From the NCBI GenBank assembly GCA_021298235.1, contig JAJTDX010000090.1, positions 1 to 8,013 on the forward strand: DNA of 8,013 bases, written 5' to 3'. The translations under genes and the position numbers were made by a program. Positions 1-6,006 of the stretch are shown here, one piece after another. Under the pieces are notes generated by a model. The model searched no databases, had not been told where the DNA came from, and was given only the letters and a program-made list of their open reading frames with translations. The DNA is from Cryomorphaceae bacterium. Lineage in GTDB: Bacteria > Bacteroidota > Bacteroidia > Flavobacteriales > Crocinitomicaceae. Every line of letters starts with the position of its first letter. Position 1 is the stretch's first letter.

Positions 1-693
1 AAACGACAAACGTTGTTTTTCACTGCGACGATTAGCAAAAAGATCAAGTCGTTGGCCTATGATGTGGTACGGGACGCCATCCGAATTCAGATCTCTCCCA
101 AAAACCCGGTATCGAAGAATGTAGATCATGCCGTGGCTTTCATTGATATGGATGACAAACGGTTTTTTCTTGAGAACATTCTAAAAGAATACGAAACAGA
201 AAAATTCATCGTATTCGCCCGAACGAAAGTTCGTGTTGAGCGTGTTGTTGCAGCCATGAAGCGTGCAGGGGTAGAGACAGAGGCTTTGCACGGTGGCATC
301 GAGCAAAAGGAACGTTTTGCAATTTTGGAACGCTTCCGAACTGGTGAGAACAGAGTTCTTGTTACAACAGATGTTGCCGCTCGGGGCATTGACATTCCTG
401 CCATGGATTATGTGATTAATTATGATTTGCCTGATAATCCAGAGAACTATGTTCACCGTTGTGGTCGAACCGGCCGTGGAACGAGCAAAGGGCAAGCATT
501 GTCCTTTTGCAGTGAAGGAGAAACGGAATTACTGGGCCAGATCGAAGAGTATACAGGGGAAGAAATCACACGTTATGACCTGAATGAAAAGGATTACAAA
601 GAAATCCTTGACGATCTTGATGACCCTTCCTATAATTGGCAGAAGTTGATTGATCAGACAAATAGGGAAGATGGAACAGACAACTCATGGTGA
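1..693 (+). CDS. DEAD-box RNA helicase, RhlE-like, C-terminal part (5' end outside window)
   Basis: ATP-dependent RNA helicase of superfamily 2, cytoplasmic, probably acting in RNA remodelling (mRNA decay, ribosome assembly or cold adaptation). The reading frame is open from base 1, so the start and motifs Q, I and II lie upstream. Seen here: motif III as TAT (22-30, normally SAT) in the context QTLFFTATI; motif IV FIVFAR (205-222); HGG of the helicase C domain (289-297); motif V TTDVAARGIDIP (364-399); and motif VI YVHRCGRTGRG (448-480). These cover the whole RecA-like domain 2. After it come only about 70 residues, ending in an acidic stretch with DDLDDP and a final WQKLIDQ-type segment, instead of the long basic RNA-binding tail of proteobacterial RhlE. 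The family is certain; the RhlE subgroup is inferred from motif wording. Its 3' end overlaps the next gene by 23 bases. Confidence 0.93.
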   Translation, partial: KRQTLFFTATISKKIKSLAYDVVRDAIRIQISPKNPVSKNVDHAVAFIDMDDKRFFLENILKEYETEKFIVFARTKVRVERVVAAMKRAGVETEALHGGIEQKERFAILERFRTGENRVLVTTDVAARGIDIPAMDYVINYDLPDNPENYVHRCGRTGRGTSKGQALSFCSEGETELLGQIEEYTGEEITRYDLNEKDYKEILDDLDDPSYNWQKLIDQTNREDGTDNSW

Positions 694-1243
694 GATAACA
701 AGGAAAGTATTTTCCTGGAAACGCAAGTCCATTGATTTTTTGTTGATTTTTATTTATTTCATTGGTTATGTGATTTTGGCTCGAATACTGAGCGTTTTTC
801 AAGTTTATCTTAAAAGAGATATACCGCTCGCTGAGACGCTGACAGATTCTTCTGGTTACGTATATACATTTTTGGCATGCATAGTATTTATGTCGCCTGC
901 CGGGGTGTATTTCAGAAAAGTTCCGGCATGTTTGCGCATTGATCCATATTCGAAATCCATGGAGATTGCTAAACGAAAAAGGACTTTACGTTACGATTTG
1001 GAACGAACGCGTTTTTGTGTGTTTAGGAAACCACTATTCGTTATTCTTGAGATTCATCTTTCTTTTGAAAATTCAAGAGGACAAATGATCGAAAAGTTAG
1101 GGACGTCTATTGTTGCTCCAAAATGGGGGCTATCCATAAATGAGCGGACGATCAAAGATGTATCTGAGCGCTTACGTGCAATGGGCGTGGAAGAAATCAA
1201 GGACAGAAGGGCGAAGTCACTTTACGAGTACCTTTATGATTAG
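671..1243 (+). CDS. Hypothetical two-helix inner-membrane protein with cytoplasmic C-terminal domain
   Basis: Protein of 190 residues that I cannot assign to a named family. A basic N-terminus (RKVFSWKRK) is followed by a membrane helix at about 21-43, a short external loop, a second helix at about 63-81, then a soluble domain of about 110 residues rich in K, R and E. Positive charges put both termini in the cytoplasm. The soluble part alternates short hydrophobic strands with charged turns (LRIDPYSKSMEIAKRKR, then RYDLERTRFCVF) and ends in a helix (TIKDVSERLRAMGV). This pattern resembles bacterial PH-like membrane proteins, but that is inference from layout only. Start: the ATG at 671 is chosen over an in-frame TTG at 650; an AGGGA lies 2 bases before the ATG, too close for a normal ribosome site. 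The gene overlaps the helicase end by 23 bases in another frame, so translation may be coupled. Its stop interlocks with that of the opposing J-domain gene. Confidence 0.8.
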   Translation: MEQTTHGEITRKVFSWKRKSIDFLLIFIYFIGYVILARILSVFQVYLKRDIPLAETLTDSSGYVYTFLACIVFMSPAGVYFRKVPACLRIDPYSKSMEIAKRKRTLRYDLERTRFCVFRKPLFVILEIHLSFENSRGQMIEKLGTSIVAPKWGLSINERTIKDVSERLRAMGVEEIKDRRAKSLYEYLYD

Positions 1244-1806
1244 GTATTGGTTCGTATTTTTCTTGTCCACTTGATATGATGCAAGTTCCTAACCGCACTC
1301 ATGGTGAAAAGGATAAAAATAAAGTTGGATGTTAGCGAAAGTAAAAATCCATTCCATCCAAAAAGCACAGCAAGGACAGGCGGCAGGATGAGAACATTCA
1401 TCAAACAAAACCAAAAATTCAGGTGAATCAGAATGGTCTCCACTCGTCGGTCTTTGCTTCGATCTTCTGAGGCTAATTTATTGTTATAAAATCGGATCAA
1501 TCGTTTTTTTACTTCTCCCCGGTGGTTCGTTTTTATTGAATGATCTTTGGTTGTTGTAAGCTTTAGAATTATGCCACTTGGATCGTTGAGTCTTCCTGCT
1601 TTATCAAAGAAACCAGTTAGGTATTCGTAAGCTTCATTGATCTCAACTGTACGTGATTTCGCTTCTTGACTTGAATTGGTATCGGGATGCCAGATCTTGG
1701 CCTGAGAACGGTAAGAATGACGAATCTTTTTCCATGAGGTGGTAGGTTTCAGCTCGAGAACCTGAAAAGCATGCAATACCCTTTGTTTCTGAACCTCGTG
1801 TTGCAC
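1240..1806 (-). CDS. Membrane-anchored J-domain (DnaJ-like) protein
   Basis: Likely co-chaperone that stimulates a DnaK/Hsp70 ATPase at the membrane surface. The N-terminal J domain spans about residues 10-66: helix I FQVLEL, helix II KKIRHSYRSQAKIWHPD with the invariant HPD loop at 40-42, and helix III INEAYEYLTG. There is no G/F-rich region, zinc finger or DnaJ C-terminal domain, so it is a class C (type III) J protein. A basic linker (about 90-123) leads to two hydrophobic helices at about 126-148 and 152-172, then a basic tail, which places both ends in the cytoplasm. Client and partner are unknown. The start is a GTG at 1806; the frame upstream is closed at 1837-1839 with no ATG, and GTG leaves only about nine residues before helix I. 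It sits 14 bases after the murB stop, so it is probably cotranscribed with murB. A functional link to the cell wall is possible but not shown. Confidence 0.88.
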   Translation of the reverse strand: MQHEVQKQRVLHAFQVLELKPTTSWKKIRHSYRSQAKIWHPDTNSSQEAKSRTVEINEAYEYLTGFFDKAGRLNDPSGIILKLTTTKDHSIKTNHRGEVKKRLIRFYNNKLASEDRSKDRRVETILIHLNFWFCLMNVLILPPVLAVLFGWNGFLLSLTSNFIFILFTMSAVRNLHHIKWTRKIRTNT

Positions 1807-1820
1807 AGTAAAGATGTATA

Positions 1821-2828
1821 TTAGAGGATATTTACCTCACGCTCGAGCGTAACTCCGAATTTCTCTTCTACATCAGCAATAATGTCTGAGGAAAGTTGAA
1901 ATAGTTGTTCACCCGTTGCTCCGCCATAATTAACAAGGACAAGTGCTTGTAGCTTGTGAACACCGAAATTGTCGAAGGTTTTTCCTTTCCAACCGGCTTG
2001 TTCGATCAGCCAACCCGCAGCTAGTTTACGTTTACCCGGTTCAGCAGGGTAGTTTGGTGCGTCAGGAGTGGTTTTAAGAATCTCATCTACCACTGACTGC
2101 TCCACTACCGGATTTTTAAAGAAACTTCCTGCATTACCGATCAGTTTGGGATCCGGTAATTTAGAAGATCGAATAGCAATTACGGCATTGCTGATGTCGC
2201 GAATTGTAGGTGCAGTGATGCCCATGTTTTTTAATTCACTTTCGATAGCACCGTAACTTGTATTCAAATTGGGTTTTTTGTTCAATACATAGGTGACATT
2301 CAGGATAACGTACTGATCTTTAAGTTTACGTTTGAATACACTTTCTCTGTAGCCGAATGCACAAGCTTCTTTATCAAAGGTATGAATTACACCTGATTCA
2401 ATATGGTAAGCCTCTAGCGAATGAAATACATCTTTGATCTCTACACCGTAAGCACCGATGTTCTGCATTGGACTCGCGCCCACACTCCCCGGAATCAGAC
2501 TCAAATTTTCCAATCCGGCGAATCCTTTTTCAATGCAATGGATGACGAAGTCGTGCCAGATTTCACCTGCCCCGGCTTTCACCATAACTTCATTTTTATT
2601 CTCTGAAACAATCTCAATTCCTTTAAGCTCATTTTTTAAAACGTAACCTTCGAAGTCTTTAGTCAACAAAATATTGCTTCCACCACCAAGAATCAATAGG
2701 GGAACATGAGGACGATTTTTCAATAGCTCTTTTAGTTCATTAACAGTGCGGAAAAGAGAAAAGTACTTTGCCTTGGCATGAATTCCAAAGGTGTTGACAG
2801 GAAACAGATCAATGTTATCTTGAATCAT
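1821..2828 (-). CDS. murB: UDP-N-acetylenolpyruvoylglucosamine reductase (MurB, type I)
   Basis: Cytoplasmic FAD enzyme that uses NADPH to reduce UDP-GlcNAc-enolpyruvate to UDP-MurNAc, the second committed step of peptidoglycan precursor synthesis. The 335 residues match type I (E. coli-like) MurB. Seen: FAD-binding PCMH domain with LILGGGSNILL (45-55) and LIPGSVGASPMQNIGAYG (111-128); FGYRESVF with the conserved Arg at 161; GNAGSFFKNP (231-240) with the catalytic Ser at 235; AGWLIEQAGWKG (271-282); and C-terminal LEREV with Glu 331, aligning with E. coli Glu325. All three residues associated with catalysis are present. The insert with the substrate-binding Tyr typical of type I lies around YGAIESEL (192-199). 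The ATG at 2828 opens 4 bases after a perfect TAnnTTTG element on the same strand. The J-domain gene follows 14 bases after the stop. Product is confident. Confidence 0.97.
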   Translation of the reverse strand: MIQDNIDLFPVNTFGIHAKAKYFSLFRTVNELKELLKNRPHVPLLILGGGSNILLTKDFEGYVLKNELKGIEIVSENKNEVMVKAGAGEIWHDFVIHCIEKGFAGLENLSLIPGSVGASPMQNIGAYGVEIKDVFHSLEAYHIESGVIHTFDKEACAFGYRESVFKRKLKDQYVILNVTYVLNKKPNLNTSYGAIESELKNMGITAPTIRDISNAVIAIRSSKLPDPKLIGNAGSFFKNPVVEQSVVDEILKTTPDAPNYPAEPGKRKLAAGWLIEQAGWKGKTFDNFGVHKLQALVLVNYGGATGEQLFQLSSDIIADVEEKFGVTLEREVNIL

Positions 2829-2832
2829 GTTG

Positions 2833-2840
2833 CAAATTTA
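2833..2840 (-). promoter_or_regulatory. Candidate murB promoter -7 element (TAAATTTG)
   Basis: On the minus strand this reads TAAATTTG, a perfect match to the Bacteroidota -7 consensus TAnnTTTG, followed by CAAC and the murB ATG. I found no TTG at the usual 17-23 base distance upstream, so the -33 half is weak. If it works as a promoter, transcription would begin at or within a base or two of the start codon. Confidence 0.5.
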
Positions 2841-2865
2841 GTCAATTGTCTCATGAGCTGCTGCA

Positions 2866-2897
2866 TTGAATTCATTCGTTCTTTCAATGTACATTTG
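2866..2897 (+). promoter_or_regulatory. Candidate promoter for the menaquinone cluster (TTG-N21-TACATTTG)
   Basis: TTG at 2866-2868 and TACATTTG at 2890-2897 are separated by 21 bases, inside the 17-23 range reported for Bacteroidota promoters (TTG / TAnnTTTG). TACC and the thioesterase ATG (2902) follow directly, so the predicted transcript has little or no leader. The -7 element lies inside a short inverted repeat, GTAC-ATTT-GTAC (2889-2900). Together with the murB element it forms a divergent promoter pair in a 73 bp gap. Confidence 0.6.
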
Positions 2898-2901
2898 TAC
2901 C

Positions 2902-3324
2902 ATGCAATTAAGAAAGGTTTCCCTCGAGGAAGTGAATTCATTCAACAAGAATACGCTCATGGAGCAGCTTGGAATAGAATGCATTGAAATCGGTGATAGC
3001 TATGTAGTAGCCACTATGCCTGTGGATCATCGAACACATCAGCCCATGGGATTGTTACATGGGGGTGCAAGTGCTGCATTGATTGAGAGCATAGGTTCGA
3101 TGGGGTCGACCTTGCTGATTGATCTTACGAAACAAGTGCCGGTCGGGCTGGAGGTGAATGCAAACCACGTGTCGGGAATAAAGGAAGGATTTGTGAAGGC
3201 CATTGGTAAAATCATTCATGCGGGAAAGAAAACCCATTTGTGGCAGGTTGACATTTTTGACGGATTATCGGACCGACTCATTTGTACAGGTCGCTTAACA
3301 GTAATTGTCATAGAACGAAAATAG
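2902..3324 (+). CDS. menI: Hotdog-fold acyl-CoA thioesterase, MenI/YdiI-like (probable DHNA-CoA hydrolase)
   Basis: Protein of 140 residues of the PaaI/YdiI hotdog thioesterase family, cytoplasmic, probably a tetramer. It resembles E. coli YdiI (MenI, 136 residues) closely in wording: NTLMEQLGIE (17-26), MPVDHRTHQPMGLLHGGASA (39-58) and ESIGSMG (62-68). The HGG lies at 53-55, and Glu 62 aligns with the YdiI catalytic Glu63; Gln 47 is also kept. MenI removes CoA from 1,4-dihydroxy-2-naphthoyl-CoA in menaquinone synthesis, and position directly before menF and menD supports that role. Hotdog thioesterases are promiscuous, so the exact substrate is inferred. The ATG at 2902 is chosen over an ATG at 2887 and a TTG at 2866 because it matches the YdiI N-terminus and follows the promoter element by 4 bases. 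The stop TAG shares its G with the GTG of menF. Confidence 0.87.
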   Translation: MQLRKVSLEEVNSFNKNTLMEQLGIECIEIGDSYVVATMPVDHRTHQPMGLLHGGASAALIESIGSMGSTLLIDLTKQVPVGLEVNANHVSGIKEGFVKAIGKIIHAGKKTHLWQVDIFDGLSDRLICTGRLTVIVIERK

Positions 3325-4268
3325 TGGATGAGCTTTTTTACAGATTTCCTGGGGAGAAAATAAAGCAGTTTCGCGGAGGATTTCAGAAAGTAGCCGCATT
3401 GAATGAGACATCAGGTTTCATTGTGTCTACCTCTACTGGAAAGGAATTGTTCTGTTTTGTTGAGGATGAAAAATCAGATCCGAATGTTCACCCCGTACCA
3501 ATCGTAATCTCAAAACAGGACTATCAGGAGACGGCTAATTCTTTTCTAAAAGAGTTAAAAGCGAAAAATATCACGAAAGCGATTCTGTCAAGAGTGAAGA
3601 AATATTCAACTGATTTGACTCCTGAACTTGCATTTCATCGACTTACTGAGGAATATCCTGAAGCATTCGTGTATTTTTTCAAGTCAAAACTTTTGGGAAC
3701 CTGGATTGGGGCAAGTCCCGAAATATTGTGTTCTTATGAGCAAGGAATTTTTACAACGATGTCTTTGGCTGGCACCTTGGCTACAGCCTCTGAGAAATCC
3801 TGGACTCAAAAAGAAAGGGAGGAACAGGCTGCTGTAACTTCATTTATTCTCGATAAACTCAAGAAACATGGGGATCAAATTTCAATAAGTGATTTACATG
3901 AAGTGGAGGCAGGTGCAGTTCGACATTTACGAACGAATTTAACATGTCAAGTTCATCCGGAAAAAATTGGTGAGCTTGTCAATGAGTTACATCCAACCCC
4001 TGCTGTATCGGGCTTGCCAAGGGATCTGGCTATGGAATTGATAAAAAAACATGAAAAACACAACCGTGAGCTGTATACCGGGTTTTTGGGACTCAGGGGG
4101 CATGATCGTTCTTGTTTATATGTCAATCTGAGATGCGCAAAGTGGATCGATAACAACTATTACTTATTTGTAGGTGGAGGTCTCACACAGGCTTCTGTAG
4201 TTGAAGATGAATGGGAAGAAACAGAGAACAAGTCGCAAACCTTGTTGAAGGTCCTGCAAAATATTTAG
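3324..4268 (+). CDS. menF: Isochorismate synthase (MenF), compact form
   Basis: Chorismate-binding enzyme that, with Mg2+ and water, converts chorismate to isochorismate, the entry step to menaquinone. With the GTG at 3324 it has 314 residues, shorter than E. coli MenF (431); the loss is in the N-terminal half, where only about 60 residues precede the catalytic domain. Seen: KAILSRVKKY with the presumed base Lys 85; WIGASPEIL with the presumed acid Glu 133; SLAGTLA (147-153); AVRHLRTNL (198-206); ELHPTPAVSGLP (221-232); HEKHNRELYTGFLG (243-256); and GGGLTQASVVEDEWEETENK (284-303), whose acidic residues bind Mg2+ in the family. The Lys-to-Glu spacing (48) is close to that of E. coli MenF and EntC (50). 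The start is chosen because TAGTG overlaps the previous stop by one base, suggesting coupling; a longer frame from a TTG at 3282 is less likely. Neighbours decide isochorismate over anthranilate or aminodeoxychorismate synthase. Confidence 0.92.
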   Translation: MDELFYRFPGEKIKQFRGGFQKVAALNETSGFIVSTSTGKELFCFVEDEKSDPNVHPVPIVISKQDYQETANSFLKELKAKNITKAILSRVKKYSTDLTPELAFHRLTEEYPEAFVYFFKSKLLGTWIGASPEILCSYEQGIFTTMSLAGTLATASEKSWTQKEREEQAAVTSFILDKLKKHGDQISISDLHEVEAGAVRHLRTNLTCQVHPEKIGELVNELHPTPAVSGLPRDLAMELIKKHEKHNRELYTGFLGLRGHDRSCLYVNLRCAKWIDNNYYLFVGGGLTQASVVEDEWEETENKSQTLLKVLQNI

Positions 4269-4273
4269 TTTTG
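4242..4273 (+). promoter_or_regulatory. Candidate internal promoter for menD (TTG-N21-TAGTTTTG)
   Basis: TTG at 4242-4244 (a second TTG at 4245-4247 gives 18 bases) stands 21 bases before TAGTTTTG at 4266-4273, a perfect TAnnTTTG element whose first three bases are also the menF stop codon. AAAG and the menD ATG follow. The 21-base spacer and the 4-base distance to the start are the same as at the thioesterase promoter. It could give menD transcripts separate from the cluster promoter. Confidence 0.5.
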
Positions 4274-4277
4274 AAAG

Positions 4278-5972
4278 ATGATTTCTAGCGACAAGGAAAC
4301 GGTTCAGCTGCTCGTAGAACAATGTGTTTCGCATGGTGTGAAACATGTTGTATGTTCACCAGGATCGCGAAATGCTCCGTTGGTGATTGCATTTGATGAG
4401 CATCCAGAGATAGAGTGCCTTGTAATTCATGATGAACGTTCTGCTGCTTTTTTTGCTCTTGGGATCACTCAGCAAACGAATGCACCGGTTGCAATAGTGT
4501 GTACTTCCGGTTCTGCACCATTAAATTATTATCCTGCTGTTGCAGAAGCTTATTATCAGGGGCTTCCTCTTATCGTTATTACTGCAGACAGACCAATGGA
4601 ATGGACGGATCAAGGAGACGGACAAACCATTCGGCAAAGGGAAGTTTTTCAGAACCATGTTCGGTATAGCTGTAATTTCACAGAATCAACCTATCATCCG
4701 GACGAGCGATGGTATATCGAGCGTGAAACAGCGATTGCTTTATCTATGGCAAATGGACAATGGAAAGGTCCTGTGCATTTCAATGTAGCATTAAGGGAGC
4801 CACTTTATGAAACTCAGAACGTGCCTAGTCGTTTCGAAACACGTTCGATTGAGATGGTAAATGTTGGATTTGCTCCGGATGATACAACCCTTAATCTTTT
4901 GCTGGAAGGGATGTCTACGACCAAAAAACTTGTTTTAGTAGGTCAATTGCCACCGGATCAGTCCCTTTTACACGAGCTCTCTCTTTTCGCCGGCGACAGC
5001 TCAGTGGCGGTTCTGGTTGAAAATACCTCAAACCTGGTGGGTCAAAAATTCATTCATTGTATAGATCGTGCCCTCAACACAATACTGCCAGAACAAATTG
5101 AAGAGTATCGTCCAGAACTTTTAATTACACTTGGTGGTGCTGTTGTCTCGAAACGAGTTAAGAATTTCCTTCGCAACCATAAACCTATGATGCATTGGAA
5201 GGTGGGATTTTCTTTTCCTTACATGGATACGTATCAAGCACTAAGTCATAGTTTTCAGGTGTCTCCGCATGAATTTTTCAGAACTTTGAACAAGTTGGTG
5301 TATGAACGATCCAAGTCTAATTTTGCTGGAAAGTGGCGTCAGATCGATCAGTTGAACAAGCATAAAGCCTCAGAATTCCTGAAAAGTGCTCCTTTTTCTG
5401 ATTTACAGATATTTCATAATGCACTTGATGTGCTTCCCGAGGGAGTGCATCTGCACATGGGCAATAGCTCAGTTGTACGTTACTGTCAGCTTTTAGATCC
5501 AATAAGGTCAGTAACGTATTGGTGTAACCGAGGCACCAGTGGTATTGATGGGAGTACAAGTACGGCCGTTGGAGCAGCATTTGCATCGCCAGATCAGATA
5601 CATGTTCTTCTAACCGGAGACGTGTCTTTTTTTTATGACAGCAATGGGCTTTGGAATTCTTACGTCGGAAGAAATTTGAGAATTATACTCATTAATAATG
5701 GGGGAGGGGGGATTTTCAGAATCATCCCGGGACCGGCTCAGTCGCCAAAACTTGAAAAGTATTTTGAGGCTAGACATGATTTTACGGCAAGAGGAATTTG
5801 TGATGCTTATCGGTTGGAGTATGATTTTGTGACATCGAATGATAATTTGGAGTCGAAGTTAGAGAAACTGTTCGGTGAAGCTGTTAACGGTCCCTATTTG
5901 CTTGAGGTATTCACACAGGACGCCGAAAATTCCCAAGTATTGGAAAGTTTTTTTAAGTTCATCCGACTTTGA
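4278..5972 (+). CDS. menD: SEPHCHC synthase (2-succinyl-5-enolpyruvyl-6-hydroxy-3-cyclohexene-1-carboxylate synthase, MenD)
   Basis: Thiamine-diphosphate and Mg2+ dependent cytoplasmic enzyme that decarboxylates 2-oxoglutarate and adds the succinyl semialdehyde unit to isochorismate, releasing CO2 and giving SEPHCHC. Its 564 residues are full length for MenD. Seen: N-terminal pyrimidine-binding domain with CSPGSRNAPL (26-35) and HDERSAAFFALG (51-62), where Glu 53 corresponds to the ThDP-activating glutamate (E. coli Glu55); TSGSAPLNYYPAVAEA (76-91); DQGDGQTIRQ (111-120), the substrate loop; a central domain of about 190-350; and the C-terminal diphosphate domain with RGTSGIDGSTSTAVG (418-432), GDVSFFYDSNGLW (447-459) and NNGGGGIF (473-480), which hold the metal and cofactor. 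No key motif is missing. It starts 9 bases after the menF stop with no Shine-Dalgarno. menB, menC, menE and menA are not in the window; the next gene is terC. Confidence 0.97.
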   Translation: MISSDKETVQLLVEQCVSHGVKHVVCSPGSRNAPLVIAFDEHPEIECLVIHDERSAAFFALGITQQTNAPVAIVCTSGSAPLNYYPAVAEAYYQGLPLIVITADRPMEWTDQGDGQTIRQREVFQNHVRYSCNFTESTYHPDERWYIERETAIALSMANGQWKGPVHFNVALREPLYETQNVPSRFETRSIEMVNVGFAPDDTTLNLLLEGMSTTKKLVLVGQLPPDQSLLHELSLFAGDSSVAVLVENTSNLVGQKFIHCIDRALNTILPEQIEEYRPELLITLGGAVVSKRVKNFLRNHKPMMHWKVGFSFPYMDTYQALSHSFQVSPHEFFRTLNKLVYERSKSNFAGKWRQIDQLNKHKASEFLKSAPFSDLQIFHNALDVLPEGVHLHMGNSSVVRYCQLLDPIRSVTYWCNRGTSGIDGSTSTAVGAAFASPDQIHVLLTGDVSFFYDSNGLWNSYVGRNLRIILINNGGGGIFRIIPGPAQSPKLEKYFEARHDFTARGICDAYRLEYDFVTSNDNLESKLEKLFGEAVNGPYLLEVFTQDAENSQVLESFFKFIRL

Positions 5973-5982
5973 TTTCTTTCAT

Positions 5983-5990
5983 TAATTTTG
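5983..5990 (+). promoter_or_regulatory. Candidate terC promoter -7 element (TAATTTTG) with A/C-rich leader
   Basis: TAATTTTG fits TAnnTTTG perfectly in the 34-base gap between menD and terC. Sixteen bases separate it from the terC GTG: TCAAACAAACAACAAC, without T or G after its first base. This would give a leader of roughly 11-13 unstructured bases, suited to Shine-Dalgarno-independent initiation. A TTTG at 5968-5971 is only 11 bases upstream, too close for a normal -33 element, so the upstream half is not supported. No hairpin terminator for menD is visible in this gap. Confidence 0.5.
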
Positions 5991-6006
5991 TCAAACAAAC
6001 AACAAC

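Noticed and set aside
126..495. Open frames on the minus strand opposite the helicase
   Set aside because: They run antisense to conserved helicase motifs, have low-complexity composition and match nothing I recognise; they are shadows of the coding strand.
650..670. Extended N-terminus of the two-helix membrane protein from a TTG
   Set aside because: TTG is a rare start and would lengthen the overlap with the helicase to 44 bases; the ATG at 671 is the first normal start.
2375..2382. Minus-strand TACCTTTG, a perfect TAnnTTTG match inside murB
   Set aside because: No start codon at a fitting distance and it sits within conserved MurB coding sequence; taken as a chance match and a reminder of background frequency.
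2866..2901. Longer thioesterase N-terminus from TTG 2866 or ATG 2887
   Set aside because: The added residues do not fit the YdiI/MenI N-terminus, and the region carries the promoter elements; the TTG is better explained as the -33 box.
3282..3323. Longer MenF N-terminus from TTG 3282 inside the thioesterase gene
   Set aside because: Would add 14 residues overlapping conserved thioesterase coding sequence; the GTG at 3324 with a one-base stop overlap is simpler.
5317..5586. Minus-strand open frame of 89 codons opposite menD
   Set aside because: Lies antisense to the conserved MenD C-terminal domain, with no start signal or recognisable family.
5991..6006. CAAACAAACAACAAC before terC as a tandem repeat
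   Set aside because: Too short and irregular for a repeat; better read as the A/C-rich unstructured leader common before genes lacking a Shine-Dalgarno.
5973..6006. Manganese riboswitch (yybP-ykoY type) before terC
   Set aside because: Such riboswitches precede many terC-like genes, but only 34 bases are free here and no paired structure is visible.
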